DNA of 64,000 bases from Shimia sp022448905 (GCF_047126315.1 NZ_CP138953.1:3906001-3970000), one strand, 5' to 3'. Positions 1-9,697 are shown, numbered from the stretch's first letter. Numbers and translations are program-made. The notes: generated by a model from the sequence alone, not told the origin.

Positions 1-313
1 GAAACCAAAAGCTGACTTTCGGTTTCAATTCCTGAGCGGCAGCTTCGTCCGCATTGGCGCCGTTCAACCAAGTTGCGGCGATCGGCAGCTACGAGCCTTC
101 ACTGAATACCGTACTTCTCATTAATGTCGACCGCGAATTGCTGCTATCGGCCATCGCAAAGAAGCCCCAAACCGGAAGCACTACAACGTTCGTCAAATAA
201 GTGCTGTTTTCACATTTTTTGACCACCATCCGAGATCGAAAAATTGGTTTTATCTCTTTGCTTTTGTTATCGGGAAACTTGCAGCGAAGTGTACAGAATT
301 TATCTTTGCAACA
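1..313. other. Intergenic stretch, no gene seen
   Basis: No convincing coding frame is visible downstream of the kinase gene. The sequence resembles the decayed, GC-rich repeat debris found in other gaps of this window (short runs such as gcagc and ttgcggcgatcggc), then becomes AT-richer toward the kinase stop codon. The small open frames here lack ribosome binding sites and overlap the kinase on the other strand. Confidence 0.5.
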
Positions 314-1936
314 TCACACGGAGAGTCTTTCCAATAATCGCGCGACAGCCTCGGCGCCAGGGTCGATATTGCCACGCAGCTGCTCTGGATTGATATAAGA
401 CGCCCGACCTGCTCGGGCACGATCCATGTGCGCGGTTTGGTTGGCACCTGCACGTGCGGCTTCGGCGGCCTGCGGCAAGCCACCGTCCAGTTTTTCCAGC
501 GCAGGTTTGAGCGCGTCAATCATGGTACGATCCCCCAGATTAGCGCCACCGATCTCCTGCATTCGGTTCAGACCTGAGTGCAAGGCCTCGCTCATCGACA
601 AACCGCTTGAGGCTGCGTCTCCTGCTGCGGCAAAAAAGATAGCCAGTAACACGCCGGAAGAACCACCCATGGTCTGGCTCAACTCCTGACCAATCGCCCG
701 GTAAAGCTGAGTGTGATCAGCCAGCGGTAATTCATCCATCGCCTTAAGCAATGCGCGGGCAGCGCCCGCCAATGTCGTTCCCGTATCCCCATCACCGGAC
801 TTTGCATCCAAAGCGTTCAGATCGCCCTCTGCCGCGATCAGGATTTCGCAACAATGTGTCAGGAAAGACCGGGTTTCGGCATGGTCTGACGCAAGCGGAC
901 GAATGGGTTTCAGGCCGTCGGGCAATTGCATGATTTCAACCGGACTAACTGAATTCACGCCAGGCCAGGCGCTCAGCTGCGTGGTGGCTTGCAGGGCCAT
1001 CAATTCCTCTGGGCTGGCACAATAGAGTGATACTGAAAAGCCGCGCATTTCCAGCGACGTCATCATCGCTGCCGGTCCAACGATGTGGGAAATCTGCGCG
1101 CCAATTCCCGAATTCACCAACTCATGAGCCAGAATGGACATCTCAAGAACCGAAGCCCCACCCAGATTGTTCAACAAGGCCACGTATTGTTTGTTCGGAT
1201 CAATAGAGGTGGCCAGCTTTTCGACCAATTGGCCAATGGCCGATTTGGCGTCAGAATAATCAATCTGTTCGACCCCCGCTTCGCCATGAATACCGAGACC
1301 AAGCTCAGCTTTGCCCAGAGGGATGCGCTCTTCCTTCGGAGCCCCCGGAACAGTGCATGTGTCCAGCGACATGCCGATCGAGCTCACACCTTTGATAACT
1401 TTCTCGGCAGCGGCTGTCACGGTCGCCAAATCTGCACCGTTTTCGGACAGCGCCCCCGCAATCTTGTGTACGAACAGTGTACCGGCGACGCCTCTTGCTT
1501 GTGGCAAGTCTGGAAGGGCCACATCATCGTCGACGATCACCATATTGACCCTGATGCCAAAAGCGCGCGCTCTTTCTGCGGCCAGACCGAAATTCAGCCT
1601 GTCGCCAGTATAATTTTTGACAACTAACAAACACCCCGCCGGGCCCGTCACCGCCAGAATTCCGGCAAGAACCGCATCGACGGAAGGCGAGGCAAAAACC
1701 TCGCCACATACGGCCGCTGTCAACATACCTTCGCCGACAAAGCCGGCATGCGCCGGTTCGTGCCCGGACCCACCGCCCGAGACGATTGCGACTTTTGACT
1801 TGTCCCAATCTGATCTGACAACAACGCGGATGTGCGGATAGCCGTCCAGTCGCTTTAACCGCCCGCCAGAGGTGGCGATTGTCCCGTCAACGGCTTCGGC
1901 AACGATGTCTTCTTTTTTGTTGATGAACTGTGTCAT
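314..1936 (-). CDS. dhaKL: Dihydroxyacetone kinase, fused DhaK-DhaL (ATP-type)
   Basis: 540-residue single-chain kinase that phosphorylates dihydroxyacetone or a similar short ketose. The N-terminal half (about 1-330) is a DhaK domain with the GGGSGHEPAHAGFVGEGM loop near residue 55 and a GIHGEAG motif holding the His that binds substrate covalently. The C-terminal half (about 345-540) is a DhaL nucleotide-binding domain with DGDTGTT. Fused KL proteins of this length normally use ATP instead of the PTS phosphodonor DhaM, and no PTS gene is nearby. It is the last gene of the ABC transporter operon, 11 bp after an ATPase gene, so the transporter probably imports its substrate or a precursor. 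Exact sugar specificity is not readable. Confidence 0.9.
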   Translation of the reverse strand: MTQFINKKEDIVAEAVDGTIATSGGRLKRLDGYPHIRVVVRSDWDKSKVAIVSGGGSGHEPAHAGFVGEGMLTAAVCGEVFASPSVDAVLAGILAVTGPAGCLLVVKNYTGDRLNFGLAAERARAFGIRVNMVIVDDDVALPDLPQARGVAGTLFVHKIAGALSENGADLATVTAAAEKVIKGVSSIGMSLDTCTVPGAPKEERIPLGKAELGLGIHGEAGVEQIDYSDAKSAIGQLVEKLATSIDPNKQYVALLNNLGGASVLEMSILAHELVNSGIGAQISHIVGPAAMMTSLEMRGFSVSLYCASPEELMALQATTQLSAWPGVNSVSPVEIMQLPDGLKPIRPLASDHAETRSFLTHCCEILIAAEGDLNALDAKSGDGDTGTTLAGAARALLKAMDELPLADHTQLYRAIGQELSQTMGGSSGVLLAIFFAAAGDAASSGLSMSEALHSGLNRMQEIGGANLGDRTMIDALKPALEKLDGGLPQAAEAARAGANQTAHMDRARAGRASYINPEQLRGNIDPGAEAVARLLERLSV

Positions 1937-1947
1937 GCGATTTGTCC

Positions 1948-2943
1948 TTAGTGAATCCGGTCGCCTGCGGCGTCGAAGAAAAATGGGTTCTGCGGCGAAA
2001 TGCGAACGATATCGCCTGCTGCAAGCTGGGTGTGAGCGTCTGTAACTGTGGTAAGATCATGATCCTTGAGTGAAAGGTGCAGCCTTGTTTGATCGCCCAG
2101 ATGTTCCACTCGCGTGACCAGACTTTCCTGACCTTCGCCCTGATGGATTTGCTCGGGGCGCAGTCCAATGGAAGTCGCACCTGTTGGGGCATGTCCAAAA
2201 AGATCTGCGGGCAGGATATTGATGCGCGGTTGCCCTAGGCGGCTGGCCGCGTAAATATCGACCGGGTCTTCGTAAATCTCTCTGGGCGATCCGAACTGGA
2301 TCAGCTTGCCTTCGTTCAGAACGCCGACATGTGTGGCCATTGTCATGGCTTCGATCTGGTCATGTGTGACATAGAGTACAGTCGCGCCGGAATCCGCCTG
2401 TATGCTTTTAAGTTCAATCCGCAAATCCGCGCGCAACTTGGCGTCAAGAGAACTTAGCGGCTCGTCCATAAGGTAAAGCTCGGGACTGCGCACGAGCGCC
2501 CGACCGATTGACACCCGCTGCATTTCGCCACCGGACAGGGCCGTGGCCTTGTTGTCTAGCTTGTGCGCAATCTGAAGTGTTTCCGCCACGCGACTCACCT
2601 TGACCTTGATGTCTTCCTCTGAGGTCTTGAGCAGTGGAGAACGCAGGGGAAAGGCAAGGTTTTCATAGACCGTCAGATGCGGGTACAGCGAGTATTGCTG
2701 AAAAACCATCGCAACGTTGCGCTGGGCCGGGGTCAAACCCGCCAAGCTGTGGCCGTTCATTAGCACGTCGCCTCTGTCAGGTTTGTCCAGACCAGACACC
2801 ATGCGCAGCGTTGTGGTTTTGCCCGCTCCTGTTGGTCCCAGCAGAACCACGAAGGCCCCATCGGGTATCGTCATGGACACATTGTTCAAGGCAAAAACGC
2901 CATCAAAGCTCTTGCTGATGTTACGAAGTTCTACCTCAGCCAT
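1948..2943 (-). CDS. Sugar/polyol ABC transporter ATPase (UgpC/GlpS-like)
   Basis: 331-residue nucleotide-binding subunit of a carbohydrate importer. Walker A is GPTGAGKTT, the signature is LSGGEMQR, and Walker B ends in MDEPLSSLDAK. The C-terminal part is a short MalK/UgpC-type regulatory TOBE region (SIGLRPEQI). I start at the Met of MAEVELRNIS because it lies 8 bp inside the end of the preceding ATPase gene; the longer open frame upstream is a shadow. Two ATPases in one operon recall the rhizobial glycerol importer GlpSTPQUV, in which the two subunits form a heterodimer. That assignment is inference from gene order. Confidence 0.88.
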   Translation of the reverse strand: MAEVELRNISKSFDGVFALNNVSMTIPDGAFVVLLGPTGAGKTTTLRMVSGLDKPDRGDVLMNGHSLAGLTPAQRNVAMVFQQYSLYPHLTVYENLAFPLRSPLLKTSEEDIKVKVSRVAETLQIAHKLDNKATALSGGEMQRVSIGRALVRSPELYLMDEPLSSLDAKLRADLRIELKSIQADSGATVLYVTHDQIEAMTMATHVGVLNEGKLIQFGSPREIYEDPVDIYAASRLGQPRINILPADLFGHAPTGATSIGLRPEQIHQGEGQESLVTRVEHLGDQTRLHLSLKDHDLTTVTDAHTQLAAGDIVRISPQNPFFFDAAGDRIH

Positions 2944-4033
2944 GCTGCAATACTCCTTCATTTCCTGCCGACAACAAGGCGCGCTGGCTTTGTTTGTCAA
3001 AAACTGAAATCGAACGCTCGTCAAAACCCAATCCGGCTGTTTCACCCACGGCCACTTTCTTGCTGGAGGCGACGCGCGCTTTGACCTCTCCATTCGGAGT
3101 GTTCAGGGTGACTATCTGGGTGGTTCCCAGATATTCCGTTGCGATGACCTCACCCCGATAGGTGCTCGTGTCATTCAGGTGAACGTGCTCTGGCCGAATG
3201 CCCATGGCCAGATCACCTGTGGCGCCCGATCTCATTTGCGGGATGCTGATCTCGCTATCGCCCAGTGTCAGCGATGTTGCGCCACTGCCGACCATGCCGT
3301 GGAATTCCAGAAAGTTCATGGCAGGCGAGCCGATGAAGCTGGCGACAAACATCGTGGCAGGCCAATCATAGATGTCCTGCGGCACGCCAAATTGCTCGAC
3401 AACGCCGTGGTTCATCACCACAATTTTGTCGCCCATTTGCATGGCCTCCAGCTGATCATGGGTCACGTAAACCGTGGTCGCGCCCATCCGGTCATGCAAA
3501 GCGCGCAGCTCCTCTGCCATATGCTCGCGAAACTCGGCGTCAAGGGCCCCCAACGGTTCGTCCATAAAGAAGGCTTTGGGATTACGCACAATCGCGCGCC
3601 CAAGTGCTACGCGTTGACGATCCCCGCCAGAAAGCCCACCAACTGGCTTCTTGAGGATGTCCGAAATGCCAAGGATCTGAGCGACCTCGTCGACCTTTTT
3701 CTTAGCCTCTGCCTTTGACATGCCCTGGCTCAGGAGCGGGTAGCTGATGTTTTTACCGACATTCATATGCGGATAGAGCGCAAACATTTGAAAGACAAAA
3801 GCAATATCGCGCTGACTGGCGGGCTTCATACCCACCTCTTCCCCATCAATGTAGATCTCTCCACTTGTGGGCAATTCAAGCCCGGCCATCATGCGCAGCG
3901 TGGTGGTTTTTCCACACCCCGAAGGCCCCAGCAGCATGAAGAACTCGCCATCTTCGATTGTGAATGTCGACGACTGAACCGCGTTGAAAGTTCCAAAGTC
4001 CTTGCGCACATTTTCGATACGTATTTGTGCCAT
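2936..4033 (-). CDS. Sugar/polyol ABC transporter ATPase (GlpT/UgpC-like)
   Basis: 365-residue second ATPase of the operon. Walker A is GPSGCGKTT near residue 37, the signature is LSGGDRQR, Walker B ends in MDEPLGALDAEF, and the H-loop is YVTHDQLEAM. A C-terminal TOBE-like domain follows (MGIRPEHVHL). It overlaps the next ATPase gene by 8 bp and starts 4 bp after the small membrane protein, so translation is probably coupled. It pairs with the other ATPase to energise the two permeases. Confidence 0.88.
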   Translation of the reverse strand: MAQIRIENVRKDFGTFNAVQSSTFTIEDGEFFMLLGPSGCGKTTTLRMMAGLELPTSGEIYIDGEEVGMKPASQRDIAFVFQMFALYPHMNVGKNISYPLLSQGMSKAEAKKKVDEVAQILGISDILKKPVGGLSGGDRQRVALGRAIVRNPKAFFMDEPLGALDAEFREHMAEELRALHDRMGATTVYVTHDQLEAMQMGDKIVVMNHGVVEQFGVPQDIYDWPATMFVASFIGSPAMNFLEFHGMVGSGATSLTLGDSEISIPQMRSGATGDLAMGIRPEHVHLNDTSTYRGEVIATEYLGTTQIVTLNTPNGEVKARVASSKKVAVGETAGLGFDERSISVFDKQSQRALLSAGNEGVLQHG

Positions 4034-4037
4034 CTGT

Positions 4038-4226
4038 TTACTCCGGAAAGTGGCTGACGATGATGAACATCACCGTGCCGCTCAGGGTGACAATGAAGGA
4101 ATAGGTGAACAACCCAAGCAGAAAGGGTTGCATCAGCATGACCACTCCGACGGCGATCATTGTTGACGCCAGTATTTCCCACGCGCCGCGCCGTAGCCCA
4201 ATCAAGCCATTGAAAAATTGTCTCAT
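4038..4226 (-). CDS. Small membrane protein of the ABC operon
   Basis: 62 residues with two predicted membrane spans (about 18-38 and 41-58) and no obvious catalytic residues. It overlaps the end of the upstream permease gene by 4 bp and precedes an ATPase gene by 4 bp, so it belongs to the operon. Small membrane proteins occupy this slot in glycerol-type importers (GlpU/DUF2160 position). This one is shorter than the usual ~90 residues and I cannot confirm homology by eye. Confidence 0.7.
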   Translation of the reverse strand: MRQFFNGLIGLRRGAWEILASTMIAVGVVMLMQPFLLGLFTYSFIVTLSGTVMFIIVSHFPE

Positions 4227-5161
4227 TTGCGTACCGCCCCAAAAGTGATCCCACGCAGCAAGTGTTTGCGCAGCAGGATGGTGAAAACCATAACCGGCAC
4301 CAGAAAGATGGTGGCCCCGGCAGCGACAGCCGGCCAGTCTTTGCCGCCAACGCCTATGATTGTCGGGATAAAGGGTGGCGCGGTTTGCGCCGTGCCGGAT
4401 GTCAGCAACACTGCAAAGGCGTATTCATTCCAGGCAAAAATCAGACAGAAGATCGCGGTCGAGGCGATACCCGTGGCCGCCTGCGGCAACACGACTTTGT
4501 AAAATGCCTGAAACCTTGTGTATCCATCAATCAGCGCAGCCTCTTCGTACTCCACCGGGATCTCGTCGATGAAGCCCTTCAGAAGCCAGACCGACAAGGA
4601 CAGGTTCACCGCTGTGTACAGCAGGATCATTCCCAGATGCGTGTCATTCAGACCCAGCTGCCGGAACATCAGGAAAATTGGAATTGCGACCGCAATAGGC
4701 GGCATCATCCGCGTCGACAGGATAAAGAACAACAGATCGTCCTTAAGTGGCACTCGAAAGCGGCTGAATGCGTAGGCAGCAGCCGTGCCAAGCACCATGC
4801 AGAGCACGGTCGAGCCGAATCCGATGATGACAGAGTTCAGGAATCGTTCGCCATAGCGCGACGGGCCGGAAATGATCTGCCCCTGATCCCGCACGATTTT
4901 CTCGTACCATGTCTCTGCTGGTGGCAGAGCCGCCATATCACCTTCGGCAAGTCGCGTACGCGTTGTGAAAAGGTTTACGTATCCTTCCAGAGTTGGCTCG
5001 AACACCACCTTGGGCGGATAAGCGATCGAGTCCGCGGGTGATTTGAACCCGGTCGCCACGATCCACATCAACGGCAAGATCGTGATCACGGCGTAAAGGA
5101 TAACAGCTGTCCCCGCGAACCATTTGGTCCGAATGGTTGGTTCAGTAACAGAAAAGCTCAT
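4223..5161 (-). CDS. Carbohydrate ABC transporter permease (MalG/UgpE type)
   Basis: 312-residue inner-membrane permease with six hydrophobic spans. The EAA loop near residue 205 reads EEAALIDGYTRFQAFYKVVLP, where the cytoplasmic ATPase docks. The start (MSFSVTEPTI) overlaps the stop of the partner permease by 4 bp (ATGA), which decides it over an upstream in-frame Met. The N-terminal extracytoplasmic segment between spans 1 and 2 is about 60 residues longer than in many MalG proteins, as is seen in some polyol permeases. Confidence 0.87.
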   Translation of the reverse strand: MSFSVTEPTIRTKWFAGTAVILYAVITILPLMWIVATGFKSPADSIAYPPKVVFEPTLEGYVNLFTTRTRLAEGDMAALPPAETWYEKIVRDQGQIISGPSRYGERFLNSVIIGFGSTVLCMVLGTAAAYAFSRFRVPLKDDLLFFILSTRMMPPIAVAIPIFLMFRQLGLNDTHLGMILLYTAVNLSLSVWLLKGFIDEIPVEYEEAALIDGYTRFQAFYKVVLPQAATGIASTAIFCLIFAWNEYAFAVLLTSGTAQTAPPFIPTIIGVGGKDWPAVAAGATIFLVPVMVFTILLRKHLLRGITFGAVRK

Positions 5162-6120
5162 CTTTCTTTGACCTTGTTCAAAGCTTTGACATAGATCGAC
5201 GCGAGGCCAAACACGGTCACAAACAGGATCACCGCGTAGGCGGACGAATACCCTGTGCGCCATTTTTCAAAGGCTTCCCGCTTCAGATCTATGGATGTGA
5301 GGGTCGTGGTGTTGCCCGGCCCTCCGCCGGTTAGTTGCACCACAAGATCGAACATCTTGAAGTTTTCGATGCCACGGAACAGCACGGCCAACATCAGGAA
5401 CGGTAGCACCATGGGAACCGTGATGGTCCAGAATTGGCGCCACTTACTTGCACGGTCACATTCTGCGGCTTCGTAGATTGAATCCGGGATGGAACGCAGC
5501 CCAGCCAGGCAAATCAGCATGACGAAGGGTGTCCACATCCATGTGTCGGCAATCACGATGGCCCATGGCGCCAGATGCACGTCCCCGATCATCGAGAAAC
5601 TTGACGGATCCCCGCCAGTGAAGAACGTCACCACGTAGTTGAACAGACCGATTTGCGGCTGGTACAGAAAGGTCCAGAAGTTGCCAACAACCGCTGGGCT
5701 GAGCATCATGGGCAGTACGATAATCGTGGTCCACAGATCATTGCCCTTGAATTTCATGTTAATCAGGTAGGCCAGTGCGAACCCGATCAGCACCTGCAGC
5801 ACGATGGTCCAGATCAAGAAATGGGCGGTCGCCTGCATCGTCATCCAGATGTCGCTGTCTGTCAGAATGCGCTCGTAGTTGCGTAATCCAATAAATTCGA
5901 TATCGCGGTTGGCCCGGTTGACCTTGAAGTTTGTAAAGCTCAGCCTGATCGTCCAGATCAGCGGAAAGATGTTTACCGCCAGCAACAGAAAGATCGACGG
6001 AGCCACGAAAATCCAGGCAATCGCCCGGTCGGACAAGCCCCTGACTTTTTGCGCCATCGGCTGGGGCGTCGCCTGGGCGAGCTTCTCGATAGGTGTGTAA
6101 ACCATTTTGGGGTCCTTCAT
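5158..6120 (-). CDS. Carbohydrate ABC transporter permease (MalF/UgpA type)
   Basis: 320-residue inner-membrane permease with six spans and an EAA loop (YEAAECDRASKWRQFWTITV) near residue 215. An alternative start is the Met of MVYTPIEK, five codons in. It follows the binding-protein gene by 113 bp and is translationally coupled to the MalG-type permease through a 4-bp overlap. Together they form the transmembrane channel of the importer. Confidence 0.87.
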   Translation of the reverse strand: MKDPKMVYTPIEKLAQATPQPMAQKVRGLSDRAIAWIFVAPSIFLLLAVNIFPLIWTIRLSFTNFKVNRANRDIEFIGLRNYERILTDSDIWMTMQATAHFLIWTIVLQVLIGFALAYLINMKFKGNDLWTTIIVLPMMLSPAVVGNFWTFLYQPQIGLFNYVVTFFTGGDPSSFSMIGDVHLAPWAIVIADTWMWTPFVMLICLAGLRSIPDSIYEAAECDRASKWRQFWTITVPMVLPFLMLAVLFRGIENFKMFDLVVQLTGGGPGNTTTLTSIDLKREAFEKWRTGYSSAYAVILFVTVFGLASIYVKALNKVKER

Positions 6121-6233
6121 CGGAACAGCGTTCCCTTAGATGAGGCTATTTCGGATGGGTCGTGTGATGCTCCCGACCAGCCTGGCGCCGGTCGGGAAAT
6201 GAGTACCGAACAGGTTCGGCCCCGTGTCACTGC

Positions 6234-7550
6234 TCATATTTTGCCGTCGTCTTCGAAGACTTCGACCCAATCCTTGACCAGACCGTCCAGAGCTGTCTGC
6301 GCGGTGCCATTTCCGGCAATCACATAGTCATGAACACGCTGCTGCATTGCCAGCAACAGTTCGGCATAGGTCGGTTCCGCCCAGAAATCTTTGACGATCG
6401 CCATCGAGTCAAGGAAGGTCTGCGCATAGGGCTGACTGGTGGCAAAACCCGGATCTTCCACCACTGCTTTCAGAGCAGAATAGCCTCCCAGTTCCCACCA
6501 ACGGGCCTGGATATCGGGCTGCGCAAACCACTTGATATATTCCAGTGCCGCGTCTTGCTTGTCAGAATACGCGACCACCGAAATCCCCTGTCCGCCAAGC
6601 TGTGCAAATTGACCGCTCGGCCCGGCTGGGTTGGGGAAATAACCTGATTTGCCACCGCCCACATTGGGATCGGCCTCAACACCCGGCCAGATGAAGGCAA
6701 AATTCATCTGAAGTGCGACCTGGCCCGATTTATAGGCATCAATGTTTTCGCCCATATACCAGTTGGAAGATCCCGGAGGAGTCGCTGTGTCGTAGAGGGT
6801 TTTGTAGAACTCCAGCCCCGCGGCCGCTTCGGCGGAATTTACAAAACCTTCAAGCTCGTAGGGGCTTTCAGGATTGCCATATTCAAATCCATAGTTGTAG
6901 AGCGCGTTGGTGACGCCCATGGTGATGCCTTCCGATCCACGCTCAGTATAGATCGCCGCGCCATAAACCTTTGTGCCGTCGATTTCCCGCTCCTGGAAAA
7001 ACTGGGCTATGTTCTTGAGCTCGTCTAGCGTTTCAGGAACGGCAAGATCGTGCCCGTGTTTGGCTTTGTAAGCCTCCTGAATTTCCGGGCGTTCAAACCA
7101 ATCTTTGCGGTATGTCCAGCCCACCACATCCCCAAACGCAGGCAGCGCCCAGTAGTTCGGCGTATTCTTTGGCCATTCCGCATAGCCTGTCACTGTGGCC
7201 GGGATGAAATCTTCCATAGTGATGCCTTCTGCATCGAAGAAATCGTTCAGTTTAACGTAGTGTCCGTTTTCGGCACCACCGCCGATCCACTGGCTGTCGC
7301 CAATCATCAGATCGCACAACTTGCCGCCGGAGTTCAGTTCGTTCAGCATCCGGTCGGCAAAGTTGGGCCAGGGCACAAACTCAAAGCTCATTTTGTGACC
7401 AGACTTCTCTTCGAAATCTTTGCTTAGTTCAATCAACGCATTGGCGGGATCCCATGCCGCCCAGCACAGCGTCAGGTCCTCTGCGCTTGCGACACCCGCG
7501 CCCGCAGTCAGTGCAGCCAACGCAACCGTACATGTAAGGTTGTTTCTCAT
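6234..7550 (-). CDS. ABC transporter sugar/polyol-binding protein
   Basis: 438-residue periplasmic receptor of the importer, family 1 (cluster B) solute-binding protein. Residues 1-23 form a Sec signal peptide ending in ASA; the mature protein begins EDLTLCWAAW. Aromatic-rich segments (FVPWPNF, NWYMGENIDAY, WWELGGYSAL) are typical of carbohydrate pockets. First gene of the minus-strand operon, divergent from a LacI-type regulator, so binding of an imported ligand or its phosphate to the regulator is the likely induction route. Ligand unknown; the linked DHA kinase suggests a C3-C5 polyol or ketose. Confidence 0.88.
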   Translation of the reverse strand: MRNNLTCTVALAALTAGAGVASAEDLTLCWAAWDPANALIELSKDFEEKSGHKMSFEFVPWPNFADRMLNELNSGGKLCDLMIGDSQWIGGGAENGHYVKLNDFFDAEGITMEDFIPATVTGYAEWPKNTPNYWALPAFGDVVGWTYRKDWFERPEIQEAYKAKHGHDLAVPETLDELKNIAQFFQEREIDGTKVYGAAIYTERGSEGITMGVTNALYNYGFEYGNPESPYELEGFVNSAEAAAGLEFYKTLYDTATPPGSSNWYMGENIDAYKSGQVALQMNFAFIWPGVEADPNVGGGKSGYFPNPAGPSGQFAQLGGQGISVVAYSDKQDAALEYIKWFAQPDIQARWWELGGYSALKAVVEDPGFATSQPYAQTFLDSMAIVKDFWAEPTYAELLLAMQQRVHDYVIAGNGTAQTALDGLVKDWVEVFEDDGKI

Positions 7551-7620
7551 TCCTTAGTCCTCCCTATTCATTCGTCGCAGCGCCTTCGATCGCGACTCAT
7601 CGAATGCCCTCAGTGGTATT

Positions 7621-7666
7621 TGAGGCACGTACCTCATATCAAGCTTTTTTTGAGGCGCGTACCTCA
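7621..7666. promoter_or_regulatory. Paired 16-bp operators for the LacI-type regulator
   Basis: Two near-identical imperfect palindromes, TGAGGCACGTACCTCA at 7621-7636 and TGAGGCGCGTACCTCA at 7651-7666, lie between the divergent binding-protein and regulator genes. Their centres are 30 bp apart, about three helical turns, which suits cooperative binding by a LacI-type dimer of dimers on one face of DNA. A further CCTCA at 7609-7613 pairs with the first TGAGG. The sites are seen directly; the regulator assignment is inferred. Confidence 0.7.
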
Positions 7667-7745
7667 GAACGGTTGCGCTTGATTAAAATTCAGGCCAATG
7701 TCGACCTCGCCCCAAGTGGCGTAGATCGAGTGAAATGCTTTGAAA

Positions 7746-8792
7746 ATGCGACCAACTACCAAAGACTTAGCAGTTGCTGCCGGCGTCAGCCTGGCATCGG
7801 TCGATCGCGTATTAAACGGGCGATCCGGTGTTAGAAAAAAAACAGTGGATGCGGTCAACGAAGCAATCGAACGGATAGGATTTGTGCGTAACCTGTCCGC
7901 AGCCAACCTGGCAAAAAGCAAGCAATATCGCTTTCTTTTCCTGCTGCCGAGGCACGGAGACCTGTTCGTATCAGAGCTTAGCAGTCATATCGAGGAGGCG
8001 GATGCCGCGCTCAAGGCCGAAGGCATGGATCTGCGCTATCAGAGCATTTCTCAAAACGACCCGCATGAAATCACGAGGGCGCTCGACGCCATCATCCCCG
8101 AAGATGTCGATGGTATCGCCCTTATGGCCCCGGAATCGCCACAGGTTCGCGATGCTGCCATTCGGCTGAAAGAAAGGGGCATACAGGTTGTGCACTTGAT
8201 TTCCGGTCAACAAGACATGTCCGGCCTAGACTTTGTCGGCATCGATAACCGGGCAGCGGGAGCCACCGCCGCGCGTCTGATTGGCCGGTTTTGTACTGGC
8301 CGTCAGGGCAAGGTAATGATTGTCACCGAAACCATGAACGCCCGTGACAGTCTTGAACGCCGCTTCGGGCTTGATGAGGTTCTGACAACCGATTTCCCGA
8401 ACCTTACGGCCCTGCCATCCATGGAGACCTACGGCGATAAAGAGCGCGCAAAATCTGTCATTGCTACGGCTATTAAAAAAAACGCCGACATTGTCGCAAT
8501 TTACATCATGAGTTCAGAGGCGCGCGCGCCGTTGGCAGGATTGTCCGACACCAAACTACAATCAAAGCCGATAATACTCGCACATGAATTGACCGACCGT
8601 ACCCGAAAAGGCCTTATGTCTGGTGAACTTGATGCACTGATTGTTCAAAATCCAGGCCATCTGGTACGCAGTGCGGTAAGATTGTTGAGGGCTGGTGTTG
8701 ATGGTCGTTCGGTGCTGAAATCGCAGGAACAGATCCGCATCGAGATATTAGTTAAGGAAAATCTGTTGTCGGAGGTGGGGCCGGATACTTAA
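7746..8792 (+). CDS. LacI-family transcriptional regulator
   Basis: 348-residue repressor. The N-terminal HTH (TTKDLAVAAGVSLASVDRVL, residues 4-23) and the hinge NGRSGVRKKTVDAVNEAIE are of LacI type; residues 60-340 form a periplasmic-binding-protein-like effector domain (FLFLLPRHGD onward). The ATG at 7746 is preferred over a TTG at 7740. It is divergent from the transporter-DHA kinase operon and next to the paired TGAGG..CCTCA operators, so it very probably controls both directions. Effector unknown. Confidence 0.9.
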   Translation: MRPTTKDLAVAAGVSLASVDRVLNGRSGVRKKTVDAVNEAIERIGFVRNLSAANLAKSKQYRFLFLLPRHGDLFVSELSSHIEEADAALKAEGMDLRYQSISQNDPHEITRALDAIIPEDVDGIALMAPESPQVRDAAIRLKERGIQVVHLISGQQDMSGLDFVGIDNRAAGATAARLIGRFCTGRQGKVMIVTETMNARDSLERRFGLDEVLTTDFPNLTALPSMETYGDKERAKSVIATAIKKNADIVAIYIMSSEARAPLAGLSDTKLQSKPIILAHELTDRTRKGLMSGELDALIVQNPGHLVRSAVRLLRAGVDGRSVLKSQEQIRIEILVKENLLSEVGPDT

Positions 8793-8849
8793 GATCCGAG
8801 CGCCCTCACTGCAACTGGCTAGCCTGATCTGACTGGTCCGGTTTGATTG

Positions 8850-9653
8850 TTAGTGCATGACTGGCCTTTGGTCCATCTGGACGATGGTTTCGGGTGCCGG
8901 CGGTCGGTATCCTAGAGCACTGTGGGGCCGCTTGGTGTTGTAGTGTTTACGCCAACCTTCGATGACAATCTGCGCCTCCCTTATCGAGTAGAAGATCTCC
9001 CGGTTCAGCAATTCGTCTCGGAACCGTGCGTTGAAGCTCTCTACATAACCGTTCTCCCACGGTCTCCCTGGTTCGATGTACGCCGTCTTGGCACCGACTG
9101 CGGCGATCCAGTCACGAACCGCCTGAGCGATGAACTCGGGGCCATTGTCGCTTCTCACATATGCAGGTGGCCCGCGCAGGATGAACAGATCGGTCAGAGC
9201 ATCGATCACATCGGGCGAGTTCAGCCTTCGCTTTACCCGGATCGCCAGGCATTCACGGCTGAACTCATCTAGGATGTTCAATGTCCGGAACGCCTTTCCA
9301 TCGTCAGTGCGGCAGTGGACGAAGTCGTAGCTCCATACGTGGTTGCGATGCTCTGGCCTGAGCCGGATGCATGATCCGTCATTGAGCCAAAGCCGCCCTT
9401 TCTTCGGTTGTTTTGCTGGAACCTTCAGCCCCTCTCGCTTCCACAGCCGTTCGACCCGGCCGATGCTGACTTGCCAGCCAGCATCTCGCAGTAGGACGGC
9501 AACACGACGATAGCCGTAGCCGCCATACTCTCTGGCCAGTTCGATCATGTCTGCCACAAGCCGCTTTTCATCTTCTCGACCTCGTGGCTGATATCGTTGT
9601 GTTGATCGATGTTGCCCCAACACCCTACAGATCCGGCGTTCTGACACCTTCAT
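8850..9653 (-). CDS. IS3-family transposase OrfB (DDE integrase)
   Basis: 267 residues from the first Met. HTH_21-like N-terminus, then an rve DDE catalytic core: D in SYDFVHC, D in YVRSDNGPEF, E in PWENGYVESFNARFRDELL. The C-terminal segment YNTKRPHSALGYRPP is characteristic of the IS3 family. In this family OrfB is normally made as an OrfAB fusion through a -1 frameshift; the OrfB frame stays open upstream toward the end of OrfA. The gene appears intact. Confidence 0.9.
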   Translation of the reverse strand: MKVSERRICRVLGQHRSTQRYQPRGREDEKRLVADMIELAREYGGYGYRRVAVLLRDAGWQVSIGRVERLWKREGLKVPAKQPKKGRLWLNDGSCIRLRPEHRNHVWSYDFVHCRTDDGKAFRTLNILDEFSRECLAIRVKRRLNSPDVIDALTDLFILRGPPAYVRSDNGPEFIAQAVRDWIAAVGAKTAYIEPGRPWENGYVESFNARFRDELLNREIFYSIREAQIVIEGWRKHYNTKRPHSALGYRPPAPETIVQMDQRPVMH

Positions 9654-9697
9654 CTCGCTGCGGATCAGGTCGATGCAGGCTCGCCGGCGGGCGGGGC

